Counted from the stretch's first letter, positions 1-10,005 are shown. The stretch is 64,000 nt of DNA from Saccharospirillaceae bacterium (GCA_022448365.1 JAKVCS010000003.1:682001-746000), one strand, 5' to 3'. Program-made: numbers and translations. The notes: a model not told the origin generated them from the sequence alone.

Positions 1-1296
1 GTCCTGTGCCATTTCCAGTCCCAAAACCTGCTTCACACGACGATTACGCAGGGTGATATCCGCGGCAACCGGCAGATCTTTTTCACTTAGCGCCTCCACG
101 ACCGGACCAGGCTGACCACCACAGACTTCGATAACCAGAGCGGTTGCACGCTCCATCGCGTTACGCGCCAGCTCATAATCAACACCCCGTTCGAAACGGT
201 GGGAAGAATCCGTGTGCAAACCGTAAGAACGGGCACGGCCAGCAATGGTAATCGGGTTAAAGAACGCCGCCTCTAACAACAGATCCTGGGTTTCGCTATT
301 TACACCAGAGTGTTCGCCGCCCATGATTCCGGCAATCGCTAACGCCTGGTTATGGTCAGCAATCACCAGAGTATTGTCCTTCAACTCAACTTCCTGACCG
401 TCTAACAGAGTCAGTTTTTCACCCTGTTCTGCCATACGTACACGAATTCCACCATCGATCTGAGCCAGATCAAACGCATGCATCGGCTGACCTTGTTCCA
501 GCAGGATGTAGTTGGTGATGTCAACCACAGGGTCGATAGAGCGAATGCCACTACGACGCAGCTTTTCCATCATCCACAGTGGTGTTTCCGCTTTCACGTT
601 CACGCCTTTAACGATACGACCTAAATACCGTGGGCACCCCTCAGTAGCAGACACTTCAATAGCGGCCTTATCGTCAATCGTCGGAGCAACCGCTTCAATT
701 GCAGGGCCCTGAACGTCAGACTTACTTAAAACGCCTACTTCACGCGCTAACCCGGCAATGCTCAGACAGTCGGCACGGTTAGGTGTCAGATCAACTTCGA
801 TGATCTTGTCATCCAACCCCAGATATTCTCGGAAGTCGTCACCCACAGGGGCCGATTCCGGCAATTCCATCAGGCCATCAGAGGCTTCTGATAAACCCAG
901 CTCCTGCTCGGCACACAACATCCCAAAAGACTCGACGCCACGCAGCTTGGCTTTTTTGATTTTAAAACCTTTGCCGTCTTCTGTTGGCAACACCGCACCA
1001 ATTTTGGCGAAAGGAATTTTCAAACCTTCACGTACATTCGGTGCACCACATACGATCTGGAAAGTTTCGTTGCCGTCACTCACCTGACACAGGCTTAACT
1101 TGTCGGCATCCGGATGTTGTTCACGCTGAACCACCTGGCCAACCACAACACCGGAAAACTCACCGGCAACGTCTTCAACACCGTCCACTTCCAGGCCAGC
1201 CAACGTGACCTGATCACATAATTGTTGAGTGCCCCAGGCGCCTTCTGAATCGGCAGGTTGCACCCATTCGCGTAACCACTGTTCGCTAAATTTCAT
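1..1296 (-). CDS. pheT: Phenylalanine-tRNA ligase beta subunit (3' part outside window)
   Basis: Beta subunit of the cytoplasmic alpha2-beta2 phenylalanyl-tRNA synthetase, which charges tRNA-Phe. Only the N-terminal 432 codons lie in the window; the frame stays open to base 1. The protein starts [12 protein letters not shown]. The EMAP/OB-fold tRNA-binding domain (about residues 40-150, including [19 protein letters not shown]) is followed by the B3/B4 editing-type domain (LYLDPVV-like stretch, seen here as [20 protein letters not shown], then HRFERGVD). The ATG at 1294-1296 is preceded by a strong AAGGAG. The gene begins 11 nt after the pheS stop, so the two subunits are very probably co-translated. 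No defect is visible in the part seen. Confidence 0.96.
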   Translation of the reverse strand, partial: MKFSEQWLREWVQPADSEGAWGTQQLCDQVTLAGLEVDGVEDVAGEFSGVVVGQVVQREQHPDADKLSLCQVSDGNETFQIVCGAPNVREGLKIPFAKIGAVLPTEDGKGFKIKKAKLRGVESFGMLCAEQELGLSEASDGLMELPESAPVGDDFREYLGLDDKIIEVDLTPNRADCLSIAGLAREVGVLSKSDVQGPAIEAVAPTIDDKAAIEVSATEGCPRYLGRIVKGVNVKAETPLWMMEKLRRSGIRSIDPVVDITNYILLEQGQPMHAFDLAQIDGGIRVRMAEQGEKLTLLDGQEVELKDNTLVIADHNQALAIAGIMGGEHSGVNSETQDLLLEAAFFNPITIAGRARSYGLHTDSSHRFERGVDYELARNAMERATALVIEVCGGQPGPVVEALSEKDLPVAADITLRNRRVKQVLGLEMAQD

Positions 1297-1307
1297 ACAG
1301 GTGCTCC

Positions 1308-2438
<1,131 letters not shown>

Positions 2439-2490
2439 CGTACTTCGCTTCAACTCAGATTTATAAATCTTCATCAATCGAAGTGATGTT

Positions 2491-2509
2491 CCGACTTGTA
2501 TTAAGTCGG
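2491..2509 (-). other. Small hairpin just after rplT
   Basis: A perfect 7-bp inverted repeat (CCGACTT/AAGTCGG, 5-nt loop) begins 5 nt downstream of the rplT stop. There is no U-tract, so it is not a canonical terminator. It may stabilise the 3' end of the ribosomal-protein message. Confidence 0.4.
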
Positions 2510-2514
2510 CGAAA

Positions 2515-2868
2515 TCACAGGCTGGACTTGGCTTTTTCTACCAGAGCCGCAAACGCTGCTTTTTCGTTAACTGCTAAATCAGCCAGTACCTTACGGTCAA
2601 TTTCAACAGTCGCCTTTTTCAGGCCATTGATGAACTTGCTGTAAGACAGACCGTTCTGACGTGCACCGGCGTTAATACGCGCAATCCACAGCTGACGGAA
2701 CTGACGCTTGCGCTGACGACGGTCACGGTAAGCGTATTGACCAGCTTTGATAACCGCTTGCTTAGCTACACGGAATACACGGCTACGAGCACCGTAATAA
2801 CCTTTAGCCTGCTTCAGAATTTTCTTGTGACGACGACGAGCGACAACACCACGTTTTACACGAGCCAT
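2515..2868 (-). CDS. rplT: 50S ribosomal protein L20
   Basis: L20 binds 23S rRNA early in large-subunit assembly and in many bacteria represses its own operon. At 117 aa it has the usual length. The N-terminal basic tail starts [19 protein letters not shown], and the globular part contains [20 protein letters not shown]. The ATG is preceded by AGGAGATAAATT. It sits 24 nt downstream of rpmI in the standard infC-rpmI-rplT order. Confidence 0.98.
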   Translation of the reverse strand: MARVKRGVVARRRHKKILKQAKGYYGARSRVFRVAKQAVIKAGQYAYRDRRQRKRQFRQLWIARINAGARQNGLSYSKFINGLKKATVEIDRKVLADLAVNEKAAFAALVEKAKSSL

Positions 2869-2892
2869 AATTTATCTCCTGAACAGTACCGA

Positions 2893-3087
2893 TTAAAGGT
2901 TAGGTAACATACGCACAACCAACTTTTTGTCGGCAGCGTGTAATTGCAGCATTGGACGTAAGTGACGCTTACGCTTAGTGCTCTTCTTGGTCAGGATGTG
3001 GCTACGGTGAGCCTGACGGTGCTTGAAACCGTTCGCAGTCTTTTTGAAGCGCTTCGCAGCGCCGCTCTTAGTTTTGATCTTAGGCAT
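2893..3087 (-). CDS. rpmI: 50S ribosomal protein L35
   Basis: Small basic 64-aa ribosomal protein (65 aa in E. coli) starting [20 protein letters not shown], with the typical conserved [16 protein letters not shown] segment. An RBS (GGAG) precedes the ATG. It lies between infC and rplT. In E. coli, translation of rpmI is repressed by L20 through the infC-rpmI leader; the 166-bp spacer here leaves room for such an operator. Confidence 0.97.
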   Translation of the reverse strand: MPKIKTKSGAAKRFKKTANGFKHRQAHRSHILTKKSTKRKRHLRPMLQLHAADKKLVVRMLPNL

Positions 3088-3202
3088 TTTTGAACTCCAA
3101 AGTTATGGTGCGCACAGAAACTAAGACCCTGTGTCGACACCTGCCGTAGTAACAGCAAACTCAAAAATGAGCTTACTGCAGCGCCTGGCAGAACGCATAA
3201 CA

Positions 3203-3229
3203 CCCGGTCGAACGTTACATCAGACCGGG
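3203..3229 (-). promoter_or_regulatory. Hairpin in infC-rpmI spacer, possible L20 operator element
   Basis: A perfect 7-bp inverted repeat (CCCGGTC/GACCGGG, 13-nt loop) lies 25 nt downstream of the infC stop and about 115 nt upstream of rpmI. It lacks a U-run, so it is not a classical terminator. In enterobacteria this spacer forms the L20-binding pseudoknot. That role here is inference from position only. Confidence 0.35.
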
Positions 3230-3253
3230 GCATGTCATTCTTTGAAAACCAGA

Positions 3254-3793
3254 CTACTTCTTTTTAACGGGAGCGATAACCATAACCATCTGGCGACCTT
3301 CCATTTTAGGGTGCTGCTCAACAGTACCCAGTTCGGCCAGATCCGCTTCCACACGCTTCATCAGTTCCATACCAATGTTTTGGTGTGCCATCTCACGGCC
3401 GCGGAAACGTAATGATACCTTGGCTTTATTACCGCTCTCCAGAAAGCGCGTTAAATTACGCAACTTAATCTGATAATCGCCTTCTTCAGTGCCAGGACGG
3501 AATTTAATTTCCTTAATCTGCACCTGATGCTGGCGTTTTTTCGCTTCAGCTTTCTGTTTCTTTTCTTCGTACAGCTTTTTACCGAAATCCATAATCTTAC
3601 AGACAATCGGGTCGCCATCGGAAATCTGAACCAGATCCAGCTCTGCTTCCGCCGCAGCTGCTAAAGCTTCTTTAATATTTACAACGCCGACCTGATCGCC
3701 GTCAGCACCGATTAAACGTACTTCGGTCGCACGGATATTGTCATTAATAGCCGCGCGTGGTTCTTGACGGCCTCTTCTATTATCGCGTCTGAT
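3254..3793 (-). CDS. infC: Translation initiation factor IF-3 (ATC start codon)
   Basis: IF-3 binds the 30S subunit and proofreads start codons. The first in-frame ATG ([10 protein letters not shown]) is internal. Reading upstream in the same frame gives the complete N-domain ([20 protein letters not shown], then [18 protein letters not shown]). The frame is closed by the thrS stop. The only plausible initiator is ATC at 3791-3793, with GGAG 9 nt upstream and one codon (GTT) after the thrS TGA. This gives 179 aa (180 in E. coli). Rare ATT/ATC/ATA initiators are a known infC feature that lets IF-3 repress its own translation. C-domain motifs [11 protein letters not shown] and [10 protein letters not shown] are intact. 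Confidence 0.94.
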   Translation of the reverse strand: MRRDNRRGRQEPRAAINDNIRATEVRLIGADGDQVGVVNIKEALAAAAEAELDLVQISDGDPIVCKIMDFGKKLYEEKKQKAEAKKRQHQVQIKEIKFRPGTEEGDYQIKLRNLTRFLESGNKAKVSLRFRGREMAHQNIGMELMKRVEADLAELGTVEQHPKMEGRQMVMVIAPVKKK

Positions 3794-3796
3794 AAC

Positions 3797-5728
3797 TCAG
3801 CTCTCCATTCCAAACCGACCGCGCTGTGCAATAGCGCCTTCCAACAGTTCGATAAAGGCATCGATACTCATCACGCCCAGGTCTTCACCTTTACGTGTAC
3901 GGACAGCTACGGTGTTTGCTTCAACTTCTTTATCCCCTACCACTAACAGGTAAGGTACCTTGTGCAAAGTGTGCTCGCGGATTTTAAAGCCGATCTTCTC
4001 GTTTCTCAAGTCCGCTTGCGCACGGAATCCGCGTGATTTCAGGCTTTCTGCCAGTTTTTCGCAATATTCGCTCTGATTATCAGTGATATTCAGAACTGAA
4101 ACCTGCTGCGGAGACAACCAAGGCGGCATCGCACCAGCATAATGTTCAATCAAAATACCGACAAATCGCTCGAAAGAACCCAGGATAGCACGGTGCAGCA
4201 TCACCGGCGTTTTACGCTCCCCGTCTTCATCGACAAATTGCGCCCCGAGACGACCCGGCAACATAAAGTCGAGCTGCAACGTACCGCACTGCCAAACCCG
4301 ATTGAGACAGTCACGCAGAGAGAACTCAATTTTAGGACCGTAAAACGCACCTTCGCCCGGCTGCAGATCCCAGTCCAGACCGGCATCATTCAGTGCATCC
4401 TCAAGCGCAGCTTCTGCCAGATCCCATTGCTCGTCGTTTCCGATGCGGCCTTCCGGGCGCGTCGATAGCTTCATCTCAACGGCGTCGAAGCCGAAATCCT
4501 TATAAACATCCAGGGTCAGCTTAATAAAATCTGAAGCTTCCTGACGAATCTGGTTTTCAGCGGCGAAGATATGAGCATCATCCTGAGTAAAACCACGCAC
4601 ACGCATAATACCGTGAAGCGCACCCGATGGCTCGTTACGGTGACAGCAACCAAACTCCGCCAAACGTAATGGCAGGTCGCGGTAACTTTTCAAGCCTTGA
4701 TTAAATACCTGGATATGGCCCGGGCAGTTCATCGGCTTTACTGCGTATGTACGCTTCTCGGACTCAGTGGTGAACATCGCATCTGAGTAATGCTCCCAGT
4801 GACCGGATTTTTCCCACAATACACGGTCAACAACCTGCGGGGTCCTGATTTCTTGGTAACCCGCATCGTTTTGAACCTTGCGCATGTATTGTTCAAGAAC
4901 CTGATACATGGTCCAGCCATTCGGATGCCAGAACACCATACCCGGCGCTTCTTCCTGAAGATGAAACAGATCTAACTGTTTCGCCAACTTACGATGATCG
5001 CGCTTCTCTGCTTCTTCGAGGCGCGTCAGATAAGCTTTTTGCTCTTTTTTATCGTTCCAGGCCGTGCCATAGATACGCTGCAATTGTTGGTTATTGGCAT
5101 CACCACGCCAGTATGCACCAGACACACGCATCAGCTTAAACACACGCAATGCTCGGGTGTTCGGAACGTGTGGGCCGCGGCACATATCTACATATTCTTC
5201 GTGATGATACAAACCAACTTCAGTTTCACCACTCTCAATCAGGTTATCGATCAGCTCGACCTTGTAATCTTCCTGACGGTCAACAAAAATTCGACGAGCC
5301 TCTTTAATCGGCGTCATTTTCTTAACAACGTCGTAATCTTTCTTGATCAGCTGCTTAATGCGCTTTTCGATGTCAGCAACGTCTTCCGGTGTGAACGGGC
5401 GCTCAAAATCGACATCATAATAGAAGCCGTTATCAATCACTGGGCCGATCGCCATTTTGGCGTGTGGGTGCAATTGTTTTACCGCGTGGCCAACCAGGTG
5501 AGCAAAGGAGTGACGAATCACTTCGAGGCCTTCCTCATCACGTCCGGTAATCAGGGTGACATCAGAATCTTCAGAGATCAGTTCGCAAGCATCAACCAGC
5601 TTGCCATGGATACGACCGCAAACAGTTGCTTTCGCCAGGCCAGGACCGATGTCTTCGGCAACTTGCATGAGCGTAACGGGTTGGTCGAACTCACGTTTCG
5701 AACCATCAGGGAGAGTAATTACAGGCAT
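3797..5728 (-). CDS. thrS: Threonine-tRNA ligase
   Basis: Class II threonyl-tRNA synthetase, 643 aa (642 in E. coli), which charges tRNA-Thr and edits Ser-tRNA-Thr. It has an N-terminal TGS domain (about 1-62), an editing domain with [16 protein letters not shown] and CRGPHV motifs, and a catalytic core with NCPGHIQVF (zinc Cys), [20 protein letters not shown] and [13 protein letters not shown]. The last ~110 residues form the anticodon-binding domain. The ATG at 5726-5728 has GGAAAGG upstream. A tRNA-Thr-like hairpin sits just before this RBS, suggesting translational autorepression. infC follows in the same frame. Confidence 0.98.
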   Translation of the reverse strand: MPVITLPDGSKREFDQPVTLMQVAEDIGPGLAKATVCGRIHGKLVDACELISEDSDVTLITGRDEEGLEVIRHSFAHLVGHAVKQLHPHAKMAIGPVIDNGFYYDVDFERPFTPEDVADIEKRIKQLIKKDYDVVKKMTPIKEARRIFVDRQEDYKVELIDNLIESGETEVGLYHHEEYVDMCRGPHVPNTRALRVFKLMRVSGAYWRGDANNQQLQRIYGTAWNDKKEQKAYLTRLEEAEKRDHRKLAKQLDLFHLQEEAPGMVFWHPNGWTMYQVLEQYMRKVQNDAGYQEIRTPQVVDRVLWEKSGHWEHYSDAMFTTESEKRTYAVKPMNCPGHIQVFNQGLKSYRDLPLRLAEFGCCHRNEPSGALHGIMRVRGFTQDDAHIFAAENQIRQEASDFIKLTLDVYKDFGFDAVEMKLSTRPEGRIGNDEQWDLAEAALEDALNDAGLDWDLQPGEGAFYGPKIEFSLRDCLNRVWQCGTLQLDFMLPGRLGAQFVDEDGERKTPVMLHRAILGSFERFVGILIEHYAGAMPPWLSPQQVSVLNITDNQSEYCEKLAESLKSRGFRAQADLRNEKIGFKIREHTLHKVPYLLVVGDKEVEANTVAVRTRKGEDLGVMSIDAFIELLEGAIAQRGRFGMES

Positions 5729-5748
5729 GAACCTTTCCTTTCGCAGTG

Positions 5749-5769
5749 GTGGCCCCTACCAAAGGCCAC
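5749..5769 (-). promoter_or_regulatory. thrS leader hairpin mimicking the tRNA-Thr anticodon arm
   Basis: On the minus strand these 21 nt form a 7-bp stem (GUGGCCU/GGGCCAC, closed by one U-G pair) with a 7-nt loop UUGGUAG. The loop has U33 and GGU at positions 34-36, a genuine Thr anticodon, followed by A37. The hairpin ends 20 nt before the thrS ATG, immediately upstream of the RBS. This is the position of domain 2 of the E. coli thrS operator, which ThrRS binds as a tRNA mimic to block ribosome binding. The structure is seen in the sequence; repression is inferred. Confidence 0.75.
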
Positions 5770-5806
5770 ATGTGAAACACAAAATTTAGATCCCAAATTC
5801 CTGCTT

Positions 5807-5821
5807 CCGCATACGTGGCGG
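5807..5821 (-). promoter_or_regulatory. Second candidate thrS operator hairpin
   Basis: On the minus strand CCGC-CACGUAU-GCGG forms a 4-bp stem with a 7-nt loop carrying CGU at the anticodon position (34-36); CGU is also a Thr anticodon. It lies 37 nt upstream of the first mimic, comparable to the two-hairpin layout of the E. coli operator. The short stem and A at position 33 make this weaker. Confidence 0.4.
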
Positions 5822-6067
5822 TAAACATGGCGAATTCGGGCTAAGACAAAGAGCGCAACAGGGTATCTGGAAGCTGGAACTCTGTCTACTGGTTACAGCA
5901 TGAAAGCTCGCTACATCGGCTTCCGAACAAGAGCCACGGGCACCCCGCACTCAAAGCGTAAAATTTCAGACAAAAAACACCTCCCGGTTTCCTGACCAAA
6001 AAAGACAACCTACATTTTTTTACACTTCTTCTATTGGCCCTTTGACTTCTGCCATCTGTTCCAGATC

Positions 6068-6134
6068 AAACAATAATGATATTGAATATCCATTCAATAT
6101 AGAAAATAGAGAAACAATAATGATGATTATTTCC
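6068..6134. promoter_or_regulatory. Duplicated Fur-box-like elements
   Basis: The 13-mer AAACAATAATGAT occurs at 6068-6080 and 6112-6124, 44 bp apart. The 19-mers starting at 6072 and 6116 match the classical Fur box (GATAATGATAATCATTATC) at 15/19 and 14/19 positions by hand count. AT-rich DNA can give such matches by chance, so Fur binding is a hypothesis. Confidence 0.35.
6079..6100. promoter_or_regulatory. Perfect 9-bp inverted repeat
   Basis: ATATTGAAT and ATTCAATAT are separated by 4 nt (ATCC). The 22-bp dyad resembles an operator for a dimeric regulator. It overlaps the first Fur-like element. Confidence 0.4.
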
Positions 6135-6182
6135 CTTTATATTCATTAACTTATCAAATAATCGTAGAAACACGCGATCAAA

Positions 6183-6200
6183 ATAAGTAGTTATACTTAT
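6183..6200. promoter_or_regulatory. Perfect 7-bp inverted repeat
   Basis: ATAAGTA and TACTTAT with a 4-nt spacer (GTTA), about 165 bp before the porin start. It has the same spacer length as the dyad at 6079-6100 but a different sequence. Confidence 0.3.
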
Positions 6201-6222
6201 AAATTAACAAGTGTTTATTTTT

Positions 6223-6275
6223 AACAGACTGGCAGAAAATACCAATAGTAAACACGACCTCGAAAACAGACTGGC
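6223..6275 (+). repeat. Direct repeat AACAGACTGGC, two copies
   Basis: Identical 11-mers at 6223-6233 and 6265-6275, 42 bp start to start (about four helical turns), upstream of the porin. The spacing would put a bound regulator on the same face of the DNA. No regulator recognised. Confidence 0.35.
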
Positions 6276-6364
6276 CATTTAGTCAAAAAACTGTAATGTA
6301 ACGTCGGATTTCGTAGGGATAACAGCTTATTCCTGCGACAAGAATTACAACAAGGTATGAACAT

Positions 6365-7552
6365 ATGTCTTATAAAACTCCACTGGCCATTGCCGTGGCA
6401 ACTGCTGCCCTATCCTCACAAGCGGTTGCAACCCCAAGCGTTAACTTCTATGGATTTGTCGATATCGGTCTGGAGTCATACTCCAGCAGTGCGAAAAATG
6501 GTACTGACGTATTCGCAAACGGTGGTTCAGATGATCCAAACAACCAAGCTAACCGCAACACAGACGATCGCGAATTTGCATTGGCAAACGGCGTTCAATC
6601 ACGCCTGGGCGTAAAAGGCGAAGAAGAGCTGGATGATGGCTGGGTAGCTAAATACCGCGTTGAAGCTCGTATTAACGTACTGGACGATGGCGGCAGCTTT
6701 GCACGTACTCGCCTGGGTTGGTTCGGCATGTCTAAGGGCGATCACCACGTTAAAGTTGGCGCTCAATGGTCTCCATTCTTTGAATACAGCGCATGGAACA
6801 CTCACCGCAGTGAAGTTCAGGGTGTTGGCTCTTACTTTTATATCACTTCCCTGATGCCAGGATCTGTTGGCTACGGATACCGTAACGACAGCACTGTTAA
6901 CTACACCTTTGGTGGTGGCGGTTTCTCTACCAGCCCATTCACAGCAACCGTTGCACTACACATTGCAGAAGATGGCCGTGAAACCACAGTAGGCGCTAAA
7001 CCAGTAACAGCTGGCGGCAACCCGGTTCTTGTTGATGGCGAGCCATTAACTCAGGGCGGCAGCAAGAAATTACTGAACGACAGCGGCGTTACAGCTGTGA
7101 CCGTAGGTGGTGCAGCGACCTTCGGCGGCCTGACCCTGAACGCAGTTGGTATTAAGTCTATCGTTAAAGAAAGCCGTGCAGCTAAAGATGCAAACATCGA
7201 TGTTGCAGCACCAATGATCTACAGCCTAGGTGCTAAATACGTCGTTAACGATGCACTGGACTTTGGCTTTGCGCACCGTGTTGCCGATCGCGATACAGGT
7301 AAAGATGACGGCCGTACTTCGACCACTCTGGCAGCAACCTTCAAAACCAGCGAAAAGCTGACTCTGAATCTGGGCTATGCAGTGGGTGAAGATGACGATA
7401 AAACTCAGCGTCAGCTGGATGGCAACGTTTTCGGCAGCGCATACTACAAGCTGAGTGGCAATCGCCTGGCAGGCTTTGAGTTTGAAGAAGCCGATTACGG
7501 TAAAGACGGTAAAACACAGGCTTTCCTTGTTAGCCTGCGTCAAAGCTTCTGA
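6365..7552 (+). CDS. Outer-membrane general porin
   Basis: A 395-aa exported porin of the Gram-negative porin superfamily (Porin_4/OmpC-like). A signal peptide of about 22 residues ends in a typical AVA-T cleavage site. The mature protein starts with the usual first strand (VNFYGFVDIGLESY), continues as alternating amphipathic strands, and ends in ...LVSLRQSF with the C-terminal Phe used for BAM insertion. It would form a trimeric 16-stranded channel for small solutes; the substrate is not predictable from sequence. It is single-gene, with a long regulatory region in front and a strong terminator behind. The ATG at 6365 lies shortly after an AAGG. Confidence 0.88.
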   Translation: MSYKTPLAIAVATAALSSQAVATPSVNFYGFVDIGLESYSSSAKNGTDVFANGGSDDPNNQANRNTDDREFALANGVQSRLGVKGEEELDDGWVAKYRVEARINVLDDGGSFARTRLGWFGMSKGDHHVKVGAQWSPFFEYSAWNTHRSEVQGVGSYFYITSLMPGSVGYGYRNDSTVNYTFGGGGFSTSPFTATVALHIAEDGRETTVGAKPVTAGGNPVLVDGEPLTQGGSKKLLNDSGVTAVTVGGAATFGGLTLNAVGIKSIVKESRAAKDANIDVAAPMIYSLGAKYVVNDALDFGFAHRVADRDTGKDDGRTSTTLAATFKTSEKLTLNLGYAVGEDDDKTQRQLDGNVFGSAYYKLSGNRLAGFEFEEADYGKDGKTQAFLVSLRQSF

Positions 7553-7585
7553 TTAGTCGTTTAACGATTTAAATCAGACAAAATG

Positions 7586-7625
7586 AAAAAGCCCGATCAG
7601 AAGCATTTCTGATCGGGCTTTTTTT
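7586..7625. terminator. Bidirectional terminator between porin and rluB
   Basis: A 17-bp perfect stem (7586-7602 with 7607-7623, including AAGCCCGATCAGAA) with a GCAT loop, flanked by A- and T-runs. It serves the convergent porin and rluB transcripts. Confidence 0.93.
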
Positions 7626-7645
7626 ACTTCTGACAACTCGAAAAA

Positions 7646-8482
7646 TCAGGCTTTCTTGCGTTTCTCTGCAGATTGGCGAATTTTCTGACGTTTTTGCTGA
7701 CGTACAAACTGCTCTTTTTCTTTACCAATTAAACGCTTGGTCCGCTTTCGAGCCTGACCCACCAAATCGGCTAGGTCATTCACTTCACGCTGTTTCAGCT
7801 CCACCCAGGTACCGACCGGAATATTCGCCGGCATAAAGATACAGCCATAACGCACACGCTTCAGACGGCTGACTTCAACGCCCTGACTTTCCCACAAGCG
7901 ACGTACTTCACGATTCCGGCCTTCCATCACCACCACGTGATACCACTTGTTCTGGCCCTCGCCATCAAAAAACTGTACATCGGTAAAGCGGGCCGGACCG
8001 TCTTCCAGCATCACACCCTCTTTCAGACGCTCAATCATGGCTTCATCAACATCACCACGAACCCGAACGGCGTATTCACGATCGATTTCCGAAGAGGGGT
8101 GCATCAGTTTATTGGCCATGTCACCGTCGGTCGTGAATAACAACAAACCACTGGTATTAATATCCAGCCGGCCAACGTTAATCCAGCGCTCATTTTTGGT
8201 TTTTGGCAAATGATCAAACACGGTTGGGCGACCTTCCGGATCATTGCGTGAACACACTTCACCAACAGGTTTGTTGTACGCCAGCACGCGACGCGTGCGA
8301 CCCACTTCTTCCAGTTTAATCGGGCGACCACTTACCCGAACGTCATCAAGGCGATGCGCTCGATCACCTAACGTCGCTTTTTCACCATTAACGGTTACCT
8401 TGCCTTCAGCAATCCAGCGCTCAGCCTCGCGGCGCGATGCAACACCCGCCTGGGCCAATAATTTCTGAATACGTTCTCTCAT
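7646..8482 (-). CDS. rluB: 23S rRNA pseudouridine synthase RluB
   Basis: A 278-aa RsuA-family pseudouridine synthase that converts U2605 of 23S rRNA in E. coli. An N-terminal S4 RNA-binding domain (about 1-50) precedes the catalytic domain. The signature [18 protein letters not shown] carries the catalytic Asp near residue 106, and GRNREVRRL follows further on. The C-terminal tail is Lys/Arg-rich. It lies downstream of scpB in the common scpA-scpB-rluB order, separated by 50 nt. Confidence 0.93.
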   Translation of the reverse strand: MRERIQKLLAQAGVASRREAERWIAEGKVTVNGEKATLGDRAHRLDDVRVSGRPIKLEEVGRTRRVLAYNKPVGEVCSRNDPEGRPTVFDHLPKTKNERWINVGRLDINTSGLLLFTTDGDMANKLMHPSSEIDREYAVRVRGDVDEAMIERLKEGVMLEDGPARFTDVQFFDGEGQNKWYHVVVMEGRNREVRRLWESQGVEVSRLKRVRYGCIFMPANIPVGTWVELKQREVNDLADLVGQARKRTKRLIGKEKEQFVRQQKRQKIRQSAEKRKKA

Positions 8483-8532
8483 AATGTCTCTTCTTTAAAA
8501 TTCGTTTTGCCGCAGCGATTGTTTTGCCAGCA

Positions 8533-10005
8533 TCAGCCAAACAAGCTGGGGCCAGAGGGCGATTGATCGCCTTCGTCGTCTTCATTCTGTTCTGTCTGGC
8601 TCGATTCTTCCGCAGAAGGCTCCGACATTTCTCCCAGCAATTCAGCTTCTGCTCGGGCTTCCGCTTCCAGTTGTTCCTGCTCGCGATTTAATTGGTCGGC
8701 CATTTGCTGCTCTGCCTCCAGCAACTCTTGCTCAGCTTGCTGCTCTGCTCGCAACCGTTCCTCTTCAAGCTTTTGCTGCAAGAGGCGCTCCTGCGCTTCG
8801 GCTTCCAGCAGTTCTTTTTCAGCTTGGGCTTCAGCAGCCAACATCTCATCGTCTTCGCTGACAGCGCCTGAATGAGACTCCTTGGCGGCTGGCTCTTCGG
8901 ATTCAAGCGTGTGGTCGACGGATAAGGCTTGCGCCGCCTGCTCAGCAGCGATCTCTGCCATAAACTTGTCTTTGATCGCCTGCTGCTCAGCCAATAGACG
9001 TGCACGCTGGGCATCTTCGAGTGTTTTCGGAACCTCGGCCGTTGCGTCGACAACGTCTTGCCCTGCCACCTGCCGGTTCGCACTATCGTCCACTTGTCCA
9101 TCAAGTAGCTGTCGATCGTCCATGGAATCGTTGCCAATAGACTCTGACGCCTTGGTGTCATTCAATGCTTGCTGCTGATCAACCAGATCACTGAGATCGC
9201 GATCTTTCTCAACCGTTTCTAAACGTTTAAGCAAGTCGCCAAGGTCCTGGGGTTTGCTCTCTGCACCGTCTTCATCGCCTTCATCATCCGGTCGGGCAAA
9301 CACATTAGCCTCCACCCGATCCACCAGCGCCGCAGCTTTAGCCAGATCTTCTTCAGTCGCATCGAGGACACCAGCCCCACGCTCCTCGACATCTTCTTCG
9401 GAGGTAAAGTCGTACTCTTTCGGGGTTTCTTTGCGTGCCTCAGCATCATCACCCAGCTCAAGCTTGCGATTGGTGTCTTCAAACTCGCGGATTTCCATCA
9501 GACTTGGTAAGTCATCCAACGTTTTTAAACCAAAGTAGTCGAGAAACTCTTTAGTTGTGGCGTACATAGCCGGACGACCCGGCACATCCCGATACCCCAC
9601 AATACGCACCCAATCGCGCTCGATCAGGGTTTTCATCATCTGCGAACTGACAACAACACCACGGACATCTTCGATATCACCGCGGGTGATCGGTTGACGA
9701 TAAGCAATGAGTGCCAGAGTCTCTAGCAGCGCTCTGGAATATCGCTGCGGGCGCTCATCCCACAGACGACCTACCCAAGGTGCCACATCAGCGCGAACCT
9801 GAAGGCGATAACCCGTGGCCACTTCAATCAATTCAATACCACGCCCCAACAAATCCTGTTTGATTTCAGTGAGCGCCTGCGTCAATTCGGTGCTTTTGGG
9901 TTGTTCATGATCATCGAACAGAGATTGCATTCTCTCCAGCGATACCGGACCACCGGCTGCCATCAATACAGCTTCAAGAATGTTTTTTAATGCGGGCCTG
10001 CTCAT
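8533..10005 (-). CDS. scpB: Segregation and condensation protein ScpB with long acidic tail
   Basis: ScpB pairs with ScpA and SMC in the chromosome-organising condensin complex. Residues 1 to about 185 are a normal ScpB (tandem winged helices; ETLALIAYRQPITRGDIEDVRG and GRPAMYATTKEFLDYFGL). The protein then continues for roughly 300 residues rich in Glu, Asp, Gln and Ala with long predicted coiled coil (repeats such as AEQQAEQELLEAE), ending in a Ser/Pro-rich tip. Typical ScpB is about 180-300 aa, so this one (490 aa) is unusually long. The frame is uninterrupted and no internal start or fusion partner is evident. It follows scpA after 54 nt. Confidence 0.9.
   Translation of the reverse strand: MSRPALKNILEAVLMAAGGPVSLERMQSLFDDHEQPKSTELTQALTEIKQDLLGRGIELIEVATGYRLQVRADVAPWVGRLWDERPQRYSRALLETLALIAYRQPITRGDIEDVRGVVVSSQMMKTLIERDWVRIVGYRDVPGRPAMYATTKEFLDYFGLKTLDDLPSLMEIREFEDTNRKLELGDDAEARKETPKEYDFTSEEDVEERGAGVLDATEEDLAKAAALVDRVEANVFARPDDEGDEDGAESKPQDLGDLLKRLETVEKDRDLSDLVDQQQALNDTKASESIGNDSMDDRQLLDGQVDDSANRQVAGQDVVDATAEVPKTLEDAQRARLLAEQQAIKDKFMAEIAAEQAAQALSVDHTLESEEPAAKESHSGAVSEDDEMLAAEAQAEKELLEAEAQERLLQQKLEEERLRAEQQAEQELLEAEQQMADQLNREQEQLEAEARAEAELLGEMSEPSAEESSQTEQNEDDEGDQSPSGPSLFG

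Larger units (their letters stand above)
5729..6364. other. 636-bp intergenic region between thrS and porin
   Basis: No credible gene. The left part is the thrS leader with two tRNA-like hairpins. The middle and right parts are AT-rich and carry two Fur-box-like sequences, two perfect inverted repeats, two separate direct-repeat pairs and a half-conserved Pho-box-like element, listed separately. Promoters for both divergent genes must lie here, but I could not place -35/-10 pairs with confidence. Confidence 0.7.

Noticed and set aside
4994-5824. 276-residue plus-strand frame antisense to thrS
   Set aside because: Fully explained as a shadow of thrS codon structure; no family features.
8882-9538. 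Ser/Ala-rich plus-strand frames opposite scpB
   Set aside because: Low-complexity complements of the Glu/Gln-rich ScpB tail, with no start signals.
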